Assembly (NCBI GenBank): GCA_001873075.1 | Contig: MNYL01000116.1 | Coordinates: 1-7,480 of the forward strand | Length of the DNA stretch: 7,480 nt | Origin: Fibrobacteres bacterium CG2_30_45_31 | Lineage (GTDB): Bacteria; Fibrobacterota; Fibrobacteria; Fibrobacterales; Fibrobacteraceae | Direction of reading: 5' to 3' | Shown here: positions 1-5,975 of the stretch, piece by piece | Position numbering within the stretch: the first letter of the stretch is position 1 | Layout: every line of letters starts with the position of its first letter | Translations under genes and position numbers: made by a program | The notes under the pieces: model-generated | The model's database searches: none | The model's input: the letters and a program-made list of their open reading frames with translations, nothing else | What the model was told of the DNA's origin: nothing

Positions 1-2
1 TA

Positions 3-125
3 GGTTTAATCCTCGCTGAGCAAAGCACTTTATTTGAGAAAATCGAAAAGCTCACCCAGGATGTGGAAAAGCTTACTGCCAAGATCAAAAAAAGTGGCAT
101 TCGCTTTAATGTAGATGTGTTCTAA
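3..125 (+). CDS. C-terminal end of an unrecognised protein with a coiled-coil tail (5' truncated)
   Basis: The reading frame is open from the left edge and ends with TAA at 123-125, giving about 40 residues. The visible part is a charged amphipathic helix with Leu/Ile at heptad-like spacing (FEKIEKLTQDVEKLTAKIKK), followed by a short hydrophobic end, SGIRFNVDVF. This resembles the coiled-coil tails of several unrelated families, so I do not assign a product. The frame, lysine-rich codon use and position ahead of dksA on the same strand support a real gene. No intrinsic terminator follows it, so some read-through into dksA is possible. Confidence 0.6.
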   Translation, partial: GLILAEQSTLFEKIEKLTQDVEKLTAKIKKSGIRFNVDVF

Positions 126-257
126 ACCGGACTAATTCCTGCTTGATTTTTTATCCTTCTTCTATACCTTTTGTATAAAAAAAAGATAGTTTAAGCGGGC
201 AACGAAACCATGTGACAGATTCAGTTAGAGTTTGTCACTAACGAAGGGGTATGGATT
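126..257 (+). promoter_or_regulatory. dksA leader: candidate promoter and a GTGACA/TGTCAC inverted repeat
   Basis: This 132-bp gap has a candidate -10 hexamer TATAAA at 174-179, with only a weak -35 (TTATCC, 151-156) 17 bp upstream. Downstream lies a perfect 6-bp inverted repeat, GTGACA at 212-217 and TGTCAC at 233-238, with a 15-nt spacer. It could be an operator or a leader hairpin. A purine-rich ribosome site, GAAGGGG (243-249), sits 8 nt before the dksA ATG. An upstream ATG at 251 is followed in frame by TGA after four codons, so it is not the gene start. The promoter assignment is weak; the inverted repeat and ribosome site are directly visible. Confidence 0.35.
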
Positions 258-734
258 ATGACTGAAAAGAAACCCGCAAAAATGAGCAAAAAGGATTTAG
301 ACTATTTTGAAGCACTTCTTATAGAAAAACGTCGTGAATTGGTGGCCGCTCAAACGGAAAGCACCGATTCTAATACATTTCATAGTCAAAAAGACCAAGG
401 TGGAGAACTTGCTGGTTATTCCAATCATTTGGCGGACGCGGCTTCAGACTATACCTCTCTCGAAACCAATTTTGATTTAGCGGCTCGCGAAGGTAAATAT
501 CTTGTCTATCTTGAAGATGCTTTAACGCGCATTAAATTGGGAACTTTTGGTGTTTGCAAAATTTGCCAACAACTGATTCCAAAAGCTCGTTTGGAAGCTG
601 TCCCCACAGCCACAAAATGTGTGAACTGCAAGGAAGAAACCAAAAAGAAAGAACGCGAAGAAAGTAAAGTAGAAATGGCTCGCCTTTTTGCTGAACAGCA
701 ACGCCGCGAACAGATTCAAAAATCGCAGAGTTAA
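258..734 (+). CDS. dksA: DksA/TraR-family zinc-finger RNA polymerase-binding protein
   Basis: The 158-residue protein has the C4 zinc finger of DksA: C100-x2-C103, 17 residues, C121-x2-C124, with the family signature RLEAVPTATKCVNCK around it. Before it are a helical N-terminal half and an acidic HLADAASD segment (D60, D64) at the place where the DksA coiled-coil tip carries its key aspartates. Family members bind in the RNA polymerase secondary channel and modulate initiation, in many species together with ppGpp. After the finger there is a lysine/glutamate-rich helical tail of about 34 residues (125-158), longer than in Escherichia coli DksA. The start at 258 is chosen for GAAGGGG 8 nt upstream. 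The next gene begins 23 bp after the stop, so the two are probably co-transcribed. Family assignment is firm; strict orthology to DksA, as opposed to another TraR-like paralogue, is inferred. Confidence 0.88.
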   Translation: MTEKKPAKMSKKDLDYFEALLIEKRRELVAAQTESTDSNTFHSQKDQGGELAGYSNHLADAASDYTSLETNFDLAAREGKYLVYLEDALTRIKLGTFGVCKICQQLIPKARLEAVPTATKCVNCKEETKKKEREESKVEMARLFAEQQRREQIQKSQS

Positions 735-757
735 ATTTTTTCTCACAGAAGTAGTTT

Positions 758-1750
758 ATGCCTTCTTCTGATCAGTATCGTCGAATCTTTGTGTTGGGAT
801 CTGGCTTCAGCAAATCTTTTTGCCGTTCCATGCCCACACTCAAAGATCTTAACGGAAGAATTCCTTCGGACATAGGGCAGGAGTGCCCTGCATTTCGGGA
901 TTATTGTTTTTGGTTACAAGAACTCTGCCACCATCAGCCCGAATATATGGAAATCGAATCTGTGGCGACTTCGATTCTTTCTGCTCAAATTTTTCCGGGG
1001 GAACAAGAACGACTCAAACACGCCCTTTTACGTTTTGAGCTTTTGCGATTTATTGCAAACTCAATGCATCGTTTAGCCCCGTTGGAAATAGGGGATTCCT
1101 TAATACTTTCGGCTTTTCTAGAAAGCATCAAAAATGAATCCAATAAGGCCTCGCGAGATTCTTTATTATTGTCATTCAACTATGATACGCTCATTGAAGA
1201 TCAAATTCACCAAGATCCTCACTTGTACGAGACCGTCTCTATGGATTATGGGGTGACTATAGAATCTGCCGATAGATCCAAACAAAAAATTCAACGCCCC
1301 TATTCTATTGATCTTTTGAAATTGCACGGTTCTTTAAACTGGTATACTGTCAAGGGAGCTGGTGCCGAATTAGATCTTAAAAATATTTGCTGCGTAGAAC
1401 CGGGCGATCGTAGCTTCCCATTATATGAACATGAAAATCCTCTTTTTATTCCGATGGCCCACGCGAAGGAATCCTTTTTGAGAGGGAGCCTTTTCAATGT
1501 ACTCTGGGCGAAGGCCGATTATTACCTCTCCCACGCAGAAGAACTATATGTGATCGGTTATGGATTCCCCAAAACCGATGGTAACAATATTCCCTTTTTA
1601 TTAAAGCATCGTGATCGCATCCGCAAAGTGATCGTCTTTGAAAATGAAGGCCACACGAACCTCACTCGTCTCCAAAATTTATTTGGGAATGAGGTCGTTT
1701 CTTCTTGTGATGCAAAATGCTTTCTCAAAGAGTCTTTTACAAATCGGTAA
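758..1750 (+). CDS. Stand-alone SIR2-like domain protein, putative NAD-binding or NAD-hydrolysing
   Basis: This 330-residue protein shows the landmarks of the SIR2-like superfamily. A Rossmann-type loop VLGSGFSK (G14-K19) is followed by a PTLKDL segment, then FNYDTLIE (N141), KLHGSLNW (H190) and, near the C-terminus, ELYVIGYGFPKTD (267-274). In characterised defence SIR2 domains such as ThsA and DSR2, the equivalent Asn and His carry out NAD+ hydrolysis; both are present here. No transmembrane segment, signal peptide, STALD, Argonaute, NTPase or other sensor domain is visible: the SIR2-like fold seems to fill the whole chain. The ribosome site is poor (AGAAG near 747-751). The gene follows dksA by 23 bp, and its stop lies inside the convergent yhhQ gene (14-bp overlap). 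Substrate and role are unknown; a housekeeping NAD-dependent enzyme is as possible as a defence protein. Confidence 0.82.
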   Translation: MPSSDQYRRIFVLGSGFSKSFCRSMPTLKDLNGRIPSDIGQECPAFRDYCFWLQELCHHQPEYMEIESVATSILSAQIFPGEQERLKHALLRFELLRFIANSMHRLAPLEIGDSLILSAFLESIKNESNKASRDSLLLSFNYDTLIEDQIHQDPHLYETVSMDYGVTIESADRSKQKIQRPYSIDLLKLHGSLNWYTVKGAGAELDLKNICCVEPGDRSFPLYEHENPLFIPMAHAKESFLRGSLFNVLWAKADYYLSHAEELYVIGYGFPKTDGNNIPFLLKHRDRIRKVIVFENEGHTNLTRLQNLFGNEVVSSCDAKCFLKESFTNR

Positions 1751-2423
1751 TCTTGAGCGGATTGTAAGAAATATCCGAATCAATCACATCCACACCTTCA
1801 ACTTGTTTCACCTTACGCACCACAATATTGGTCAGTGGCAAAATGATAATTTCATAGCCCGTTTTCATCAGTGTTTGAGTGCCAATTAAAATGATCAAAT
1901 CCGAAGTAGGGATCACACCAAAGAAGGCGAGAATAAAAAACACCAAAGAATCGATGCCTTCACCAAAAAGTGTGGAAACAACAGCCCGCAGAGAAAATCC
2001 GCGACCATGGGTCATCCGTTTCATCTTACTCATCACAAAAGCATTTATAAACGATCCGCAAAGAAAAGCCACTAGACTTGCCAAAGAAATACGGACCGTA
2101 TTGCCTAAAACCATTGAGAATGCATTTTGATGCTCTGCGCTAAAATTTTCTGAACCTGGAACCAAAATAGCGAGCTGGAAAATTGTCACCGCAATGAAGT
2201 TCATAGCGAAGCCGCCCCATATCACCAGACGTACTTTTTTAAATCCCCAAACTTCGGCAATCACATCGTTCACAATATAGGAGAGCGGGAAGATCAAAAG
2301 ACCTGCTGTAGCCTCAATTGGCCCAATAGAAATCAGCTTTTGTTCCACAATATTGGCGACGACAAGACAAAGGGCAAAAAATAGCCCGAACATCATATAC
2401 AAGGCAGAGACCTGTTTATTCAT
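1737..2423 (-). CDS. yhhQ: Queuosine precursor transporter, YhhQ (VUT) family
   Basis: The 228-residue protein is highly hydrophobic, with about six predicted membrane helices. It carries the YhhQ signatures FPLSYIVNDVIAEVWGF in the second helix region and STLFGEGIDSLVFF in the fourth to fifth. This family imports queuosine precursors (preQ0, preQ1 or related bases) across the inner membrane for tRNA queuosine modification. The ribosome site AAGGA (2434-2430) lies 6 nt before the ATG. The leader contains a preQ1-I riboswitch candidate, which supports the assignment independently. The 3' end overlaps the end of the convergent SIR2-like gene by 14 bp, and no terminator is visible between them. 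The DMT permease lies upstream on the same strand, 138 bp away. Whether this member carries preQ0, preQ1 or queuine cannot be read from sequence. Confidence 0.93.
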   Translation of the reverse strand: MNKQVSALYMMFGLFFALCLVVANIVEQKLISIGPIEATAGLLIFPLSYIVNDVIAEVWGFKKVRLVIWGGFAMNFIAVTIFQLAILVPGSENFSAEHQNAFSMVLGNTVRISLASLVAFLCGSFINAFVMSKMKRMTHGRGFSLRAVVSTLFGEGIDSLVFFILAFFGVIPTSDLIILIGTQTLMKTGYEIIILPLTNIVVRKVKQVEGVDVIDSDISYNPLKITDL

Positions 2424-2468
2424 TCTGAATCCTTACACACGGACAGCTTCAAGTGCAGAATCTGCCCG

Positions 2469-2498
2469 CTTGTTTTTTTCGTGGTTATCAAGAACACG
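2469..2498 (-). ncRNA. preQ1-I riboswitch aptamer in the yhhQ leader
   Basis: Read on the minus strand, CGUG (2498-2495) pairs with CACG (2483-2480) to form stem P1. The 11-nt loop between them is UUCUUGAUAAC, and its last C (2484) sits directly before the P1 3' strand, where the preQ1-pairing cytosine lies in known class I aptamers. An A-rich tail of seven A then leads to CAAG (2472-2469), which pairs with CUUG in the loop (2492-2489) to complete an H-type pseudoknot. Loop length, the UUC start, the AUAAC end and the A-tail all resemble the Bacillus subtilis and Thermoanaerobacter aptamers. It lies 45 nt before the start codon of a queuosine-precursor transporter, the expected kind of target. 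P1 is only 4 bp, slightly shorter than usual. The match was made by eye; a covariance-model score would settle it. Confidence 0.77.
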
Positions 2499-2535
2499 CT
2501 ACGGCATTTCCGCAGTACGGTTACCCTCAGGTAAC
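2499..2535 (-). other. Two tandem hairpins at the 5' end of the yhhQ leader RNA
   Basis: On the minus strand, GTTACC (2535-2530) and GGTAAC (2525-2520) form a perfect 6-bp stem with a UGAG tetraloop. Four nucleotides later CUGCGG (2515-2510) pairs with CCGUAG (2504-2499), with one G-U pair and a 5-nt loop. The second hairpin abuts P1 of the riboswitch and may stack on it. Neither is followed by a U-tract, so they are not an intrinsic terminator for the upstream permease gene. They could stabilise the 5' end of the mRNA or help fold the aptamer; this role is inferred. Confidence 0.5.
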
Positions 2536-2541
2536 ACATCA

Positions 2542-2570
2542 AATATAGCTTTCGAAAACTATTACCCCAA
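2542..2570 (-). promoter_or_regulatory. Candidate sigma70-type promoter for the yhhQ leader
   Basis: On the minus strand TTGGGG (2570-2565) is followed after 17 bp by TATATT (2547-2542). The -10 is good and the -35 is weak. Transcription would start near 2535, at the first base of the GTTACC hairpin, so the riboswitch mRNA would begin with a stem-loop. The -35 overlaps the last codons of the DMT permease gene, so yhhQ could be transcribed alone and also as the second gene of a pair. Inferred from hexamer spacing only. Confidence 0.4.
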
Positions 2571-3428
2571 GCCTATAAAAATAAGTCCGCAAAGAATGCC
2601 CGCCACTGCCGCCACTTTTAGTTTTCCCTTCTTTTCACCAAAAAATAAAAGGCCCCCGGCAAAACTAATCACCACATTAGATCTTCGAATCACTGTCACA
2701 ACGGAAACCAACGCATCCTCTTCATGGAGTGCGAGAAAGTAGAATCGATCTGCAATCAAGAGAAATATCCCCACCGCAAGGATAATCCACTTGAAATGAA
2801 ACTGAGACCCCTCATGGCGCCGAGGGTACCATAAAATCATCATGATCACCCCCTGAATAATCACCATATAAAAAGAAAACCAAATCTGAAGCACTAACGG
2901 ATCGAAGTGCATTCTCTGCAATAAGAATTTATCGTAGACTCCGCTACAAGACCCAAGAAAAGTGCCGAAAAACATGGCGAGCACCCAAGGATTTCTCCAA
3001 TAAGATCCTGTTTCCCGTCTCCCGGCCACACTCATCACGACATAACTCAAAAGAGAAATCGCGATCCCCATCCACTGCATAGAAGAAGGACGTTCCGCCA
3101 TGAATGAAATTGCCATCGCAATGGTAAACAAAGGAGCACTAGCTCGAATAGGGGAGGTAATGCTCAAAGGCATCCGAGAAACGGCGTTGTAAGTAAAGGC
3201 CCAGCTCCCGGTCACTAAAGCGGCCTTCAAACATAACAACCCATGTTCCCGCCAAGAAAGAACTGGAATATCTTTAAAGACAAAAACAGGGACTAATAAA
3301 ACCGCACCAGTAAGGCTACAAATAAAAAGCACTGGCCACACCGCATTTTTCTGCAGTGCATTTTTTTTTGAAATATCATAAAATCCAAGGAAGATAGCAG
3401 AGCCAATGGCGAGAGTGATCCATAACAT
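2562..3428 (-). CDS. EamA/DMT-superfamily permease
   Basis: The 288-residue protein consists almost entirely of hydrophobic helices, about ten, in the two-repeat arrangement typical of the drug/metabolite transporter superfamily. Family-like features include TGSWAFTYNAVSRMPLSITSPIRASAPLFT in the first half (a Pro and small-residue rich helix pair ending in a basic residue) and a short charged turn, FFGEKKGK, before the last helix, matching the usual FGE motif of the second repeat. It should sit in the inner membrane; the substrate is unknown. Being upstream of yhhQ on the same strand is suggestive but does not define its cargo. The ATG at 3428 lacks a clear Shine-Dalgarno sequence; no in-frame ATG, GTG or TTG start was seen just upstream. 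A possible -10 on this strand is TATTAT (3476-3471), within the gap shared with mscL. Confidence 0.85.
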   Translation of the reverse strand: MLWITLAIGSAIFLGFYDISKKNALQKNAVWPVLFICSLTGAVLLVPVFVFKDIPVLSWREHGLLCLKAALVTGSWAFTYNAVSRMPLSITSPIRASAPLFTIAMAISFMAERPSSMQWMGIAISLLSYVVMSVAGRRETGSYWRNPWVLAMFFGTFLGSCSGVYDKFLLQRMHFDPLVLQIWFSFYMVIIQGVIMMILWYPRRHEGSQFHFKWIILAVGIFLLIADRFYFLALHEEDALVSVVTVIRRSNVVISFAGGLLFFGEKKGKLKVAAVAGILCGLIFIGLG

Positions 3429-3456
3429 GGCGCCAAAGATAAAAAGACAAAGACCC

Positions 3457-3486
3457 TTGGATGAAGCTGCATAATAAATGTATTCT
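3457..3486 (+). promoter_or_regulatory. Candidate mscL promoter
   Basis: TTGGAT (3457-3462) and TATTCT (3481-3486) are separated by 18 bp on the plus strand. Transcription would begin near 3493, only a few bases before the AGGAG ribosome site at 3500-3504. The gap from 3429 to 3509 is shared with the divergent permease gene, so the two promoters must overlap. Hexamer matches are moderate and no experimental evidence is available. Confidence 0.4.
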
Positions 3487-3509
3487 TTTTAAAATTTTCA
3501 GGAGTTCCA

Positions 3510-3983
3510 ATGAACGTTAATATCAAGGGAAAAGCAAGTTCCTTCATGGATGAGTTTAAATCCTTCGCATTCAAGGGTAATGTTGTTGATATGGCCATCG
3601 GTGTCATTATTGGTGCAGCCTTTGGTAAAATAGTCACCTCCATGGTAAACAACATTATTATGCCCGTGATTTCTCTCCTATTACCCAGCGGAAACAATTA
3701 TGCGGATTGGAAATTTTCCATTAATCGAGGTACGGAAATTATCAATGGTGTTGAAAAAGCCAAAGTTATTGATATTCCTTACGGACTTTTCTTAAGTGAA
3801 ATTGTAAGCTTTGTTATTGTAGCTCTCGTATTATTTATTGTGATTAAGAAATTTTTGGGATTTGTAATGAATATTAAAAAAGCAGAAGTTGAGGCTACAA
3901 CCCCAGCGACGCCACCCCCGCCTTCTGCTCAAGAAGTTCTTTTGACCGAAATCAGAGATCTTCTCAAGAAGCAAGCCCAGTAA
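3510..3983 (+). CDS. mscL: Large-conductance mechanosensitive channel MscL
   Basis: The 157-residue protein has the MscL signature KGNVVDMAIGVIIGAAFG (22-39), starting the pore-lining first helix, then NNIIMPVI (47-54). A periplasmic loop of about 35 residues follows, then a second helix (about 93-112) ending in the charged KK pair. The C-terminal amphipathic helix EVLLTEIRDLLKK (142-154) matches the cytoplasmic pentameric bundle. Between TM2 and the bundle lies a proline-rich linker, TPATPPPPS (131-139). The protein is about 20 residues longer than E. coli MscL (136), with about nine of these at the N-terminus. MscL forms a homopentamer in the inner membrane and opens under high tension to release solutes during osmotic downshock. 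AGGAG (3500-3504) lies 5 nt before the ATG. A strong terminator follows, so it is probably a single-gene transcript. Confidence 0.96.
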   Translation: MNVNIKGKASSFMDEFKSFAFKGNVVDMAIGVIIGAAFGKIVTSMVNNIIMPVISLLLPSGNNYADWKFSINRGTEIINGVEKAKVIDIPYGLFLSEIVSFVIVALVLFIVIKKFLGFVMNIKKAEVEATTPATPPPPSAQEVLLTEIRDLLKKQAQ

Positions 3984-4000
3984 TTCGACCTCTATTCGAC

Positions 4001-4029
4001 AAAAAAAGCCCCTATTTTGGGGCTTTTTT
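4001..4029. terminator. Bidirectional intrinsic terminator between mscL and galE
   Basis: GCCCC (4008-4012) and GGGGC (4019-4023) form a GC stem with a 6-nt loop. It is flanked by seven A on the left and six T on the right, so the stem can extend and both strands end in a U-tract. It lies 17 bp after the mscL stop and 31 bp beyond the galE stop, in the right place to end both convergent transcripts. Confidence 0.92.
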
Positions 4030-4047
4030 AATATTTTCTATGACAAT

Positions 4048-4098
4048 TGTGGATAAATTCTACTTATTTGCTTCGTATGCGTTCCACGTTGTGGATAA
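4048..4098 (-). promoter_or_regulatory. Two perfect DnaA boxes, 42 bp apart, at the galE 3' end
   Basis: TGTGGATAA occurs at 4048-4056, just past the galE stop, and again at 4090-4098 within the last codons of galE. On the minus strand both read TTATCCACA, the strongest DnaA-box form. They share orientation and lie 42 bp apart, about four helical turns. A 9-mer like this is expected far less than once in a window of this size. They may be DnaA-titrating or origin-accessory sites; chance conservation of one copy in galE coding sequence cannot be excluded. Confidence 0.55.
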
Positions 4099-5034
4099 AA
4101 TAGTTTCTAAGGAAGAATATTTAGCTTCCCATCCCATGAGTGCTTTTGCCTTCGCGGGATTTGCAATTAATGAAGCTGGGTCACCAGGTCTTCGTTCAAC
4201 AATACGATAGGGGACTTTCTTACCCGATATTTTCTCTGTCATCTGTACAATATCCAAAACGCTAGCCCCTTGTTGCACACCCAAATTTACGATAAAACTG
4301 GTATTGTCTTTTTGAAGCTTTTCAAATGCCATTCCATGGCCAATCGAGAGATCATTTACGTGGATATAATCTCTAACTCCAGTACCATCAGGAGTATCAT
4401 AATCGTTTCCGAAAATCAAGACCTCTTTCCGTTTTCCTTGTGCCACTTCCATAACCACCGGAATCAAATTTGCCGGATTCCGTTCCAGCCCTGTTAATCG
4501 ACCCTTCACATCATAACCTGCGGCATTAAAATAACGCAGAGCGGCAAACTTCATTCCGCGCAACTTATCATACCAAGAGAGAAATCCTTCAATGGCAAGT
4601 TTCGTATAACCGTAATAATTTTCTGGAACTGTTGGGTGATTTTCATCCACAGGGGAATAATTTGGAGAACCATAAACAGCAGCGGAACTCGAAAAGACAA
4701 AATATCGAACTCCATGCGTAGCAGCGGCATTGATAATATTAATGGACCCCGAGATATTATTGGTGCTGTACTTTTCTGGAGTCAACATGGATTCACCTGC
4801 AGCTTTAAAAGCCGCTAAGTGTACAACGCCCTCTGGTTGAAATGTCTCGAAAAACTGGTTCAAATCTTCAGGATTCAAAATATCGCCTTGAACAAAAAGC
4901 GCTTCTGAAAATAAATTTTGAGTAAGCCCCGAAGAAAGGTTATCAAATACAGCCACTTGATGGCCTCTGTCCAATAGCTCTCTTACCGTATGTGAACCAA
5001 TATAACCCGCACCACCAATTACCGCAATTTTCAT
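4060..5034 (-). CDS. galE: UDP-glucose 4-epimerase
   Basis: The protein is a 324-residue extended short-chain dehydrogenase. It has the N-terminal NAD-binding loop GGAGYIG (7-13), HLAAFKAAGES (72-82), SSSAAVYG (115-122, catalytic Ser probably S117) and the YGYTK motif with Y141 and K145 as the catalytic Tyr-x3-Lys pair. Towards the C-terminus, NLGVQQGASVLD and RRPGDPASLIANPAKAKALMGW match the substrate-binding half of GalE. It interconverts UDP-glucose and UDP-galactose in the cytoplasm, supplying galactose for surface polysaccharide. I chose the ATG at 5034 because GGAGG (5043-5039) stands 4 nt before it. An in-frame ATG 30 bp further upstream (5064) would add ten residues ahead of the conserved N-terminus and has no ribosome site. 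Its leader carries a parS-like site. A related epimerase specificity (for example N-acetylated sugars) cannot be ruled out. Confidence 0.93.
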   Translation of the reverse strand: MKIAVIGGAGYIGSHTVRELLDRGHQVAVFDNLSSGLTQNLFSEALFVQGDILNPEDLNQFFETFQPEGVVHLAAFKAAGESMLTPEKYSTNNISGSINIINAAATHGVRYFVFSSSAAVYGSPNYSPVDENHPTVPENYYGYTKLAIEGFLSWYDKLRGMKFAALRYFNAAGYDVKGRLTGLERNPANLIPVVMEVAQGKRKEVLIFGNDYDTPDGTGVRDYIHVNDLSIGHGMAFEKLQKDNTSFIVNLGVQQGASVLDIVQMTEKISGKKVPYRIVERRPGDPASLIANPAKAKALMGWEAKYSSLETILSTTWNAYEANK

Positions 5035-5066
5035 GAAACCTCCGAAGAACTTTAAAATTAGCAAAA

Positions 5067-5082
5067 TGTTTCCCGTGAAACA
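5067..5082 (+). promoter_or_regulatory. parS-like site 1 (ParB-binding)
   Basis: TGTTTCCCGTGAAACA matches the widespread chromosomal parS consensus TGTTTCACGTGAAACA at 15 of 16 positions; position 7 is C in place of A. The palindrome extends by two more bases on each side (AAT before, ATT after). It lies in the 80-bp gap between the divergent galE and acyltransferase genes, in the galE leader. An identical 16-mer occurs twice more downstream. Confidence 0.87.
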
Positions 5083-5114
5083 TTATTTAACGATTCTTTT
5101 CATATTTTTGTAAA

Positions 5115-5975
5115 ATGCCGCTTTTAAAATTTATTCTCCGCTCCACACTTTACCCGATCCTTAATTATTCCGGTTGGAAGCGGCGCGTTCTCAATGCAAA
5201 TCTGAAATTAATCTACCCCATAAAATCTGAAAGTGAAAAGAAACACTTAAGAGTGGCCCTTCTCAAAAACCTGTCCAAAGATGGGGCTGATTTTCTCTCT
5301 GGACTTACCGCTTACAAAACGGCACCAAAAAATATTTCAGCATACCCCAATCTACACGCCGGCTTTAAAATGGAAATAGACCCTTCAAGTAAACAGACTT
5401 TAGAAAAGATGCGTTTAGGAGGGCTTATGCTTACGGCGCATTACGGAAATTATGAAGGGTTAGGAGCTTGGTTGTGCCGGTTAGAAATTCCTTTAATGGC
5501 GAGTTATGCTCCCATTCGTCCATCGTTTCTTAATGATTATCTATACAATCACTTGCGGCAAGTTGATGGTTACCACTACTCCACTTTTATCCAAAATCCT
5601 CGGCATATTCTAAATTCTTTAGATCAAGGGAACTTATTTTGCCTCATTGCGGATCAGGATTATCGCAAAGGGAGACCGAGCAAAGACACTTTCTTAGGAC
5701 AACCCGTCTGCTGCAACCCCATCCCCGCCTTTATTCTAAAATATCGTCCTCGAACCCCTGTATTTCTCAGTTGGATAAGAACCGAATCGAACCAGAAAAC
5801 TCTTTTTGCCAAAGAACTGATATTGGGAGATAAAACGCACCCAGAAAAAGTGATCTATGAATTTAATCGCTGGCTTGAAACTCGAATTCAAGAAGACGAT
5901 GCTCTCTGGTATGGTTGGTTACATAGGCGTTTTTTATGTGGTTTTTTTCCAGAAAAAAATATTTATTCACATTAA
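5115..5975 (+). CDS. LpxL/HtrB-family lipid A (lysophospholipid) acyltransferase
   Basis: The 286-residue protein has the family's catalytic H-x4-E motif as HYGNYE (H109, E114) preceded by LMLTA. It also has IADQDYRKGRP (D180, D182) and the C-terminal WYGWLHRRF (H270) that corresponds to the W-x-HRR block. Family members use acyl-ACP to add secondary acyl chains to lipid A precursors on the cytoplasmic face of the inner membrane. Length is slightly below the usual 300 or so. A weak N-terminal hydrophobic stretch (about 4-18) may anchor it. There is no evident Shine-Dalgarno before the ATG at 5115, and no in-frame alternative start is seen just upstream. The gene sits between parS sites 1 and 2, and its last codons overlap the first DnaA-box-like repeat. 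Which acyl position it serves cannot be told. Confidence 0.85.
   Translation: MPLLKFILRSTLYPILNYSGWKRRVLNANLKLIYPIKSESEKKHLRVALLKNLSKDGADFLSGLTAYKTAPKNISAYPNLHAGFKMEIDPSSKQTLEKMRLGGLMLTAHYGNYEGLGAWLCRLEIPLMASYAPIRPSFLNDYLYNHLRQVDGYHYSTFIQNPRHILNSLDQGNLFCLIADQDYRKGRPSKDTFLGQPVCCNPIPAFILKYRPRTPVFLSWIRTESNQKTLFAKELILGDKTHPEKVIYEFNRWLETRIQEDDALWYGWLHRRFLCGFFPEKNIYSH

Noticed and set aside
3..125. Naming the partial left-edge gene as a flagellar assembly (FapA/DUF342-like) protein
   Set aside because: Only a generic coiled-coil tail of about 40 residues is visible, which fits many families.
758..1750. A complete multi-gene antiphage system around the SIR2-like gene
   Set aside because: Neighbours are dksA and a transporter; no Argonaute, helicase, TIR, STALD, tail-tube sensor partner or mobile element is present.
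2499..2535. Intrinsic terminator for the DMT permease gene
   Set aside because: The two hairpins lack a following U-tract on the minus strand.
2424..2561. tRNA gene in the gap between yhhQ and the permease (several short stems)
   Set aside because: No cloverleaf, no T-loop GTTCRA, no acceptor stem of 7 bp; the stems are explained by the riboswitch leader.
1879..2742. Plus-strand reading frames of 83 and 129 codons across yhhQ and the permease
   Set aside because: They lie opposite strongly conserved transporter genes and across the riboswitch, with no ribosome sites and no recognisable domains: antisense shadows.
4640..4660. An additional DnaA box (CATCCACA) inside galE
   Set aside because: It mismatches the consensus at the second conserved T and is in coding sequence with no regular spacing to the other boxes.
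5035..5064. Longer galE N-terminus starting at the ATG at 5064
   Set aside because: The added ten residues precede the conserved GalE start, there is no ribosome site before that ATG, and a strong GGAGG stands directly before the ATG at 5034.
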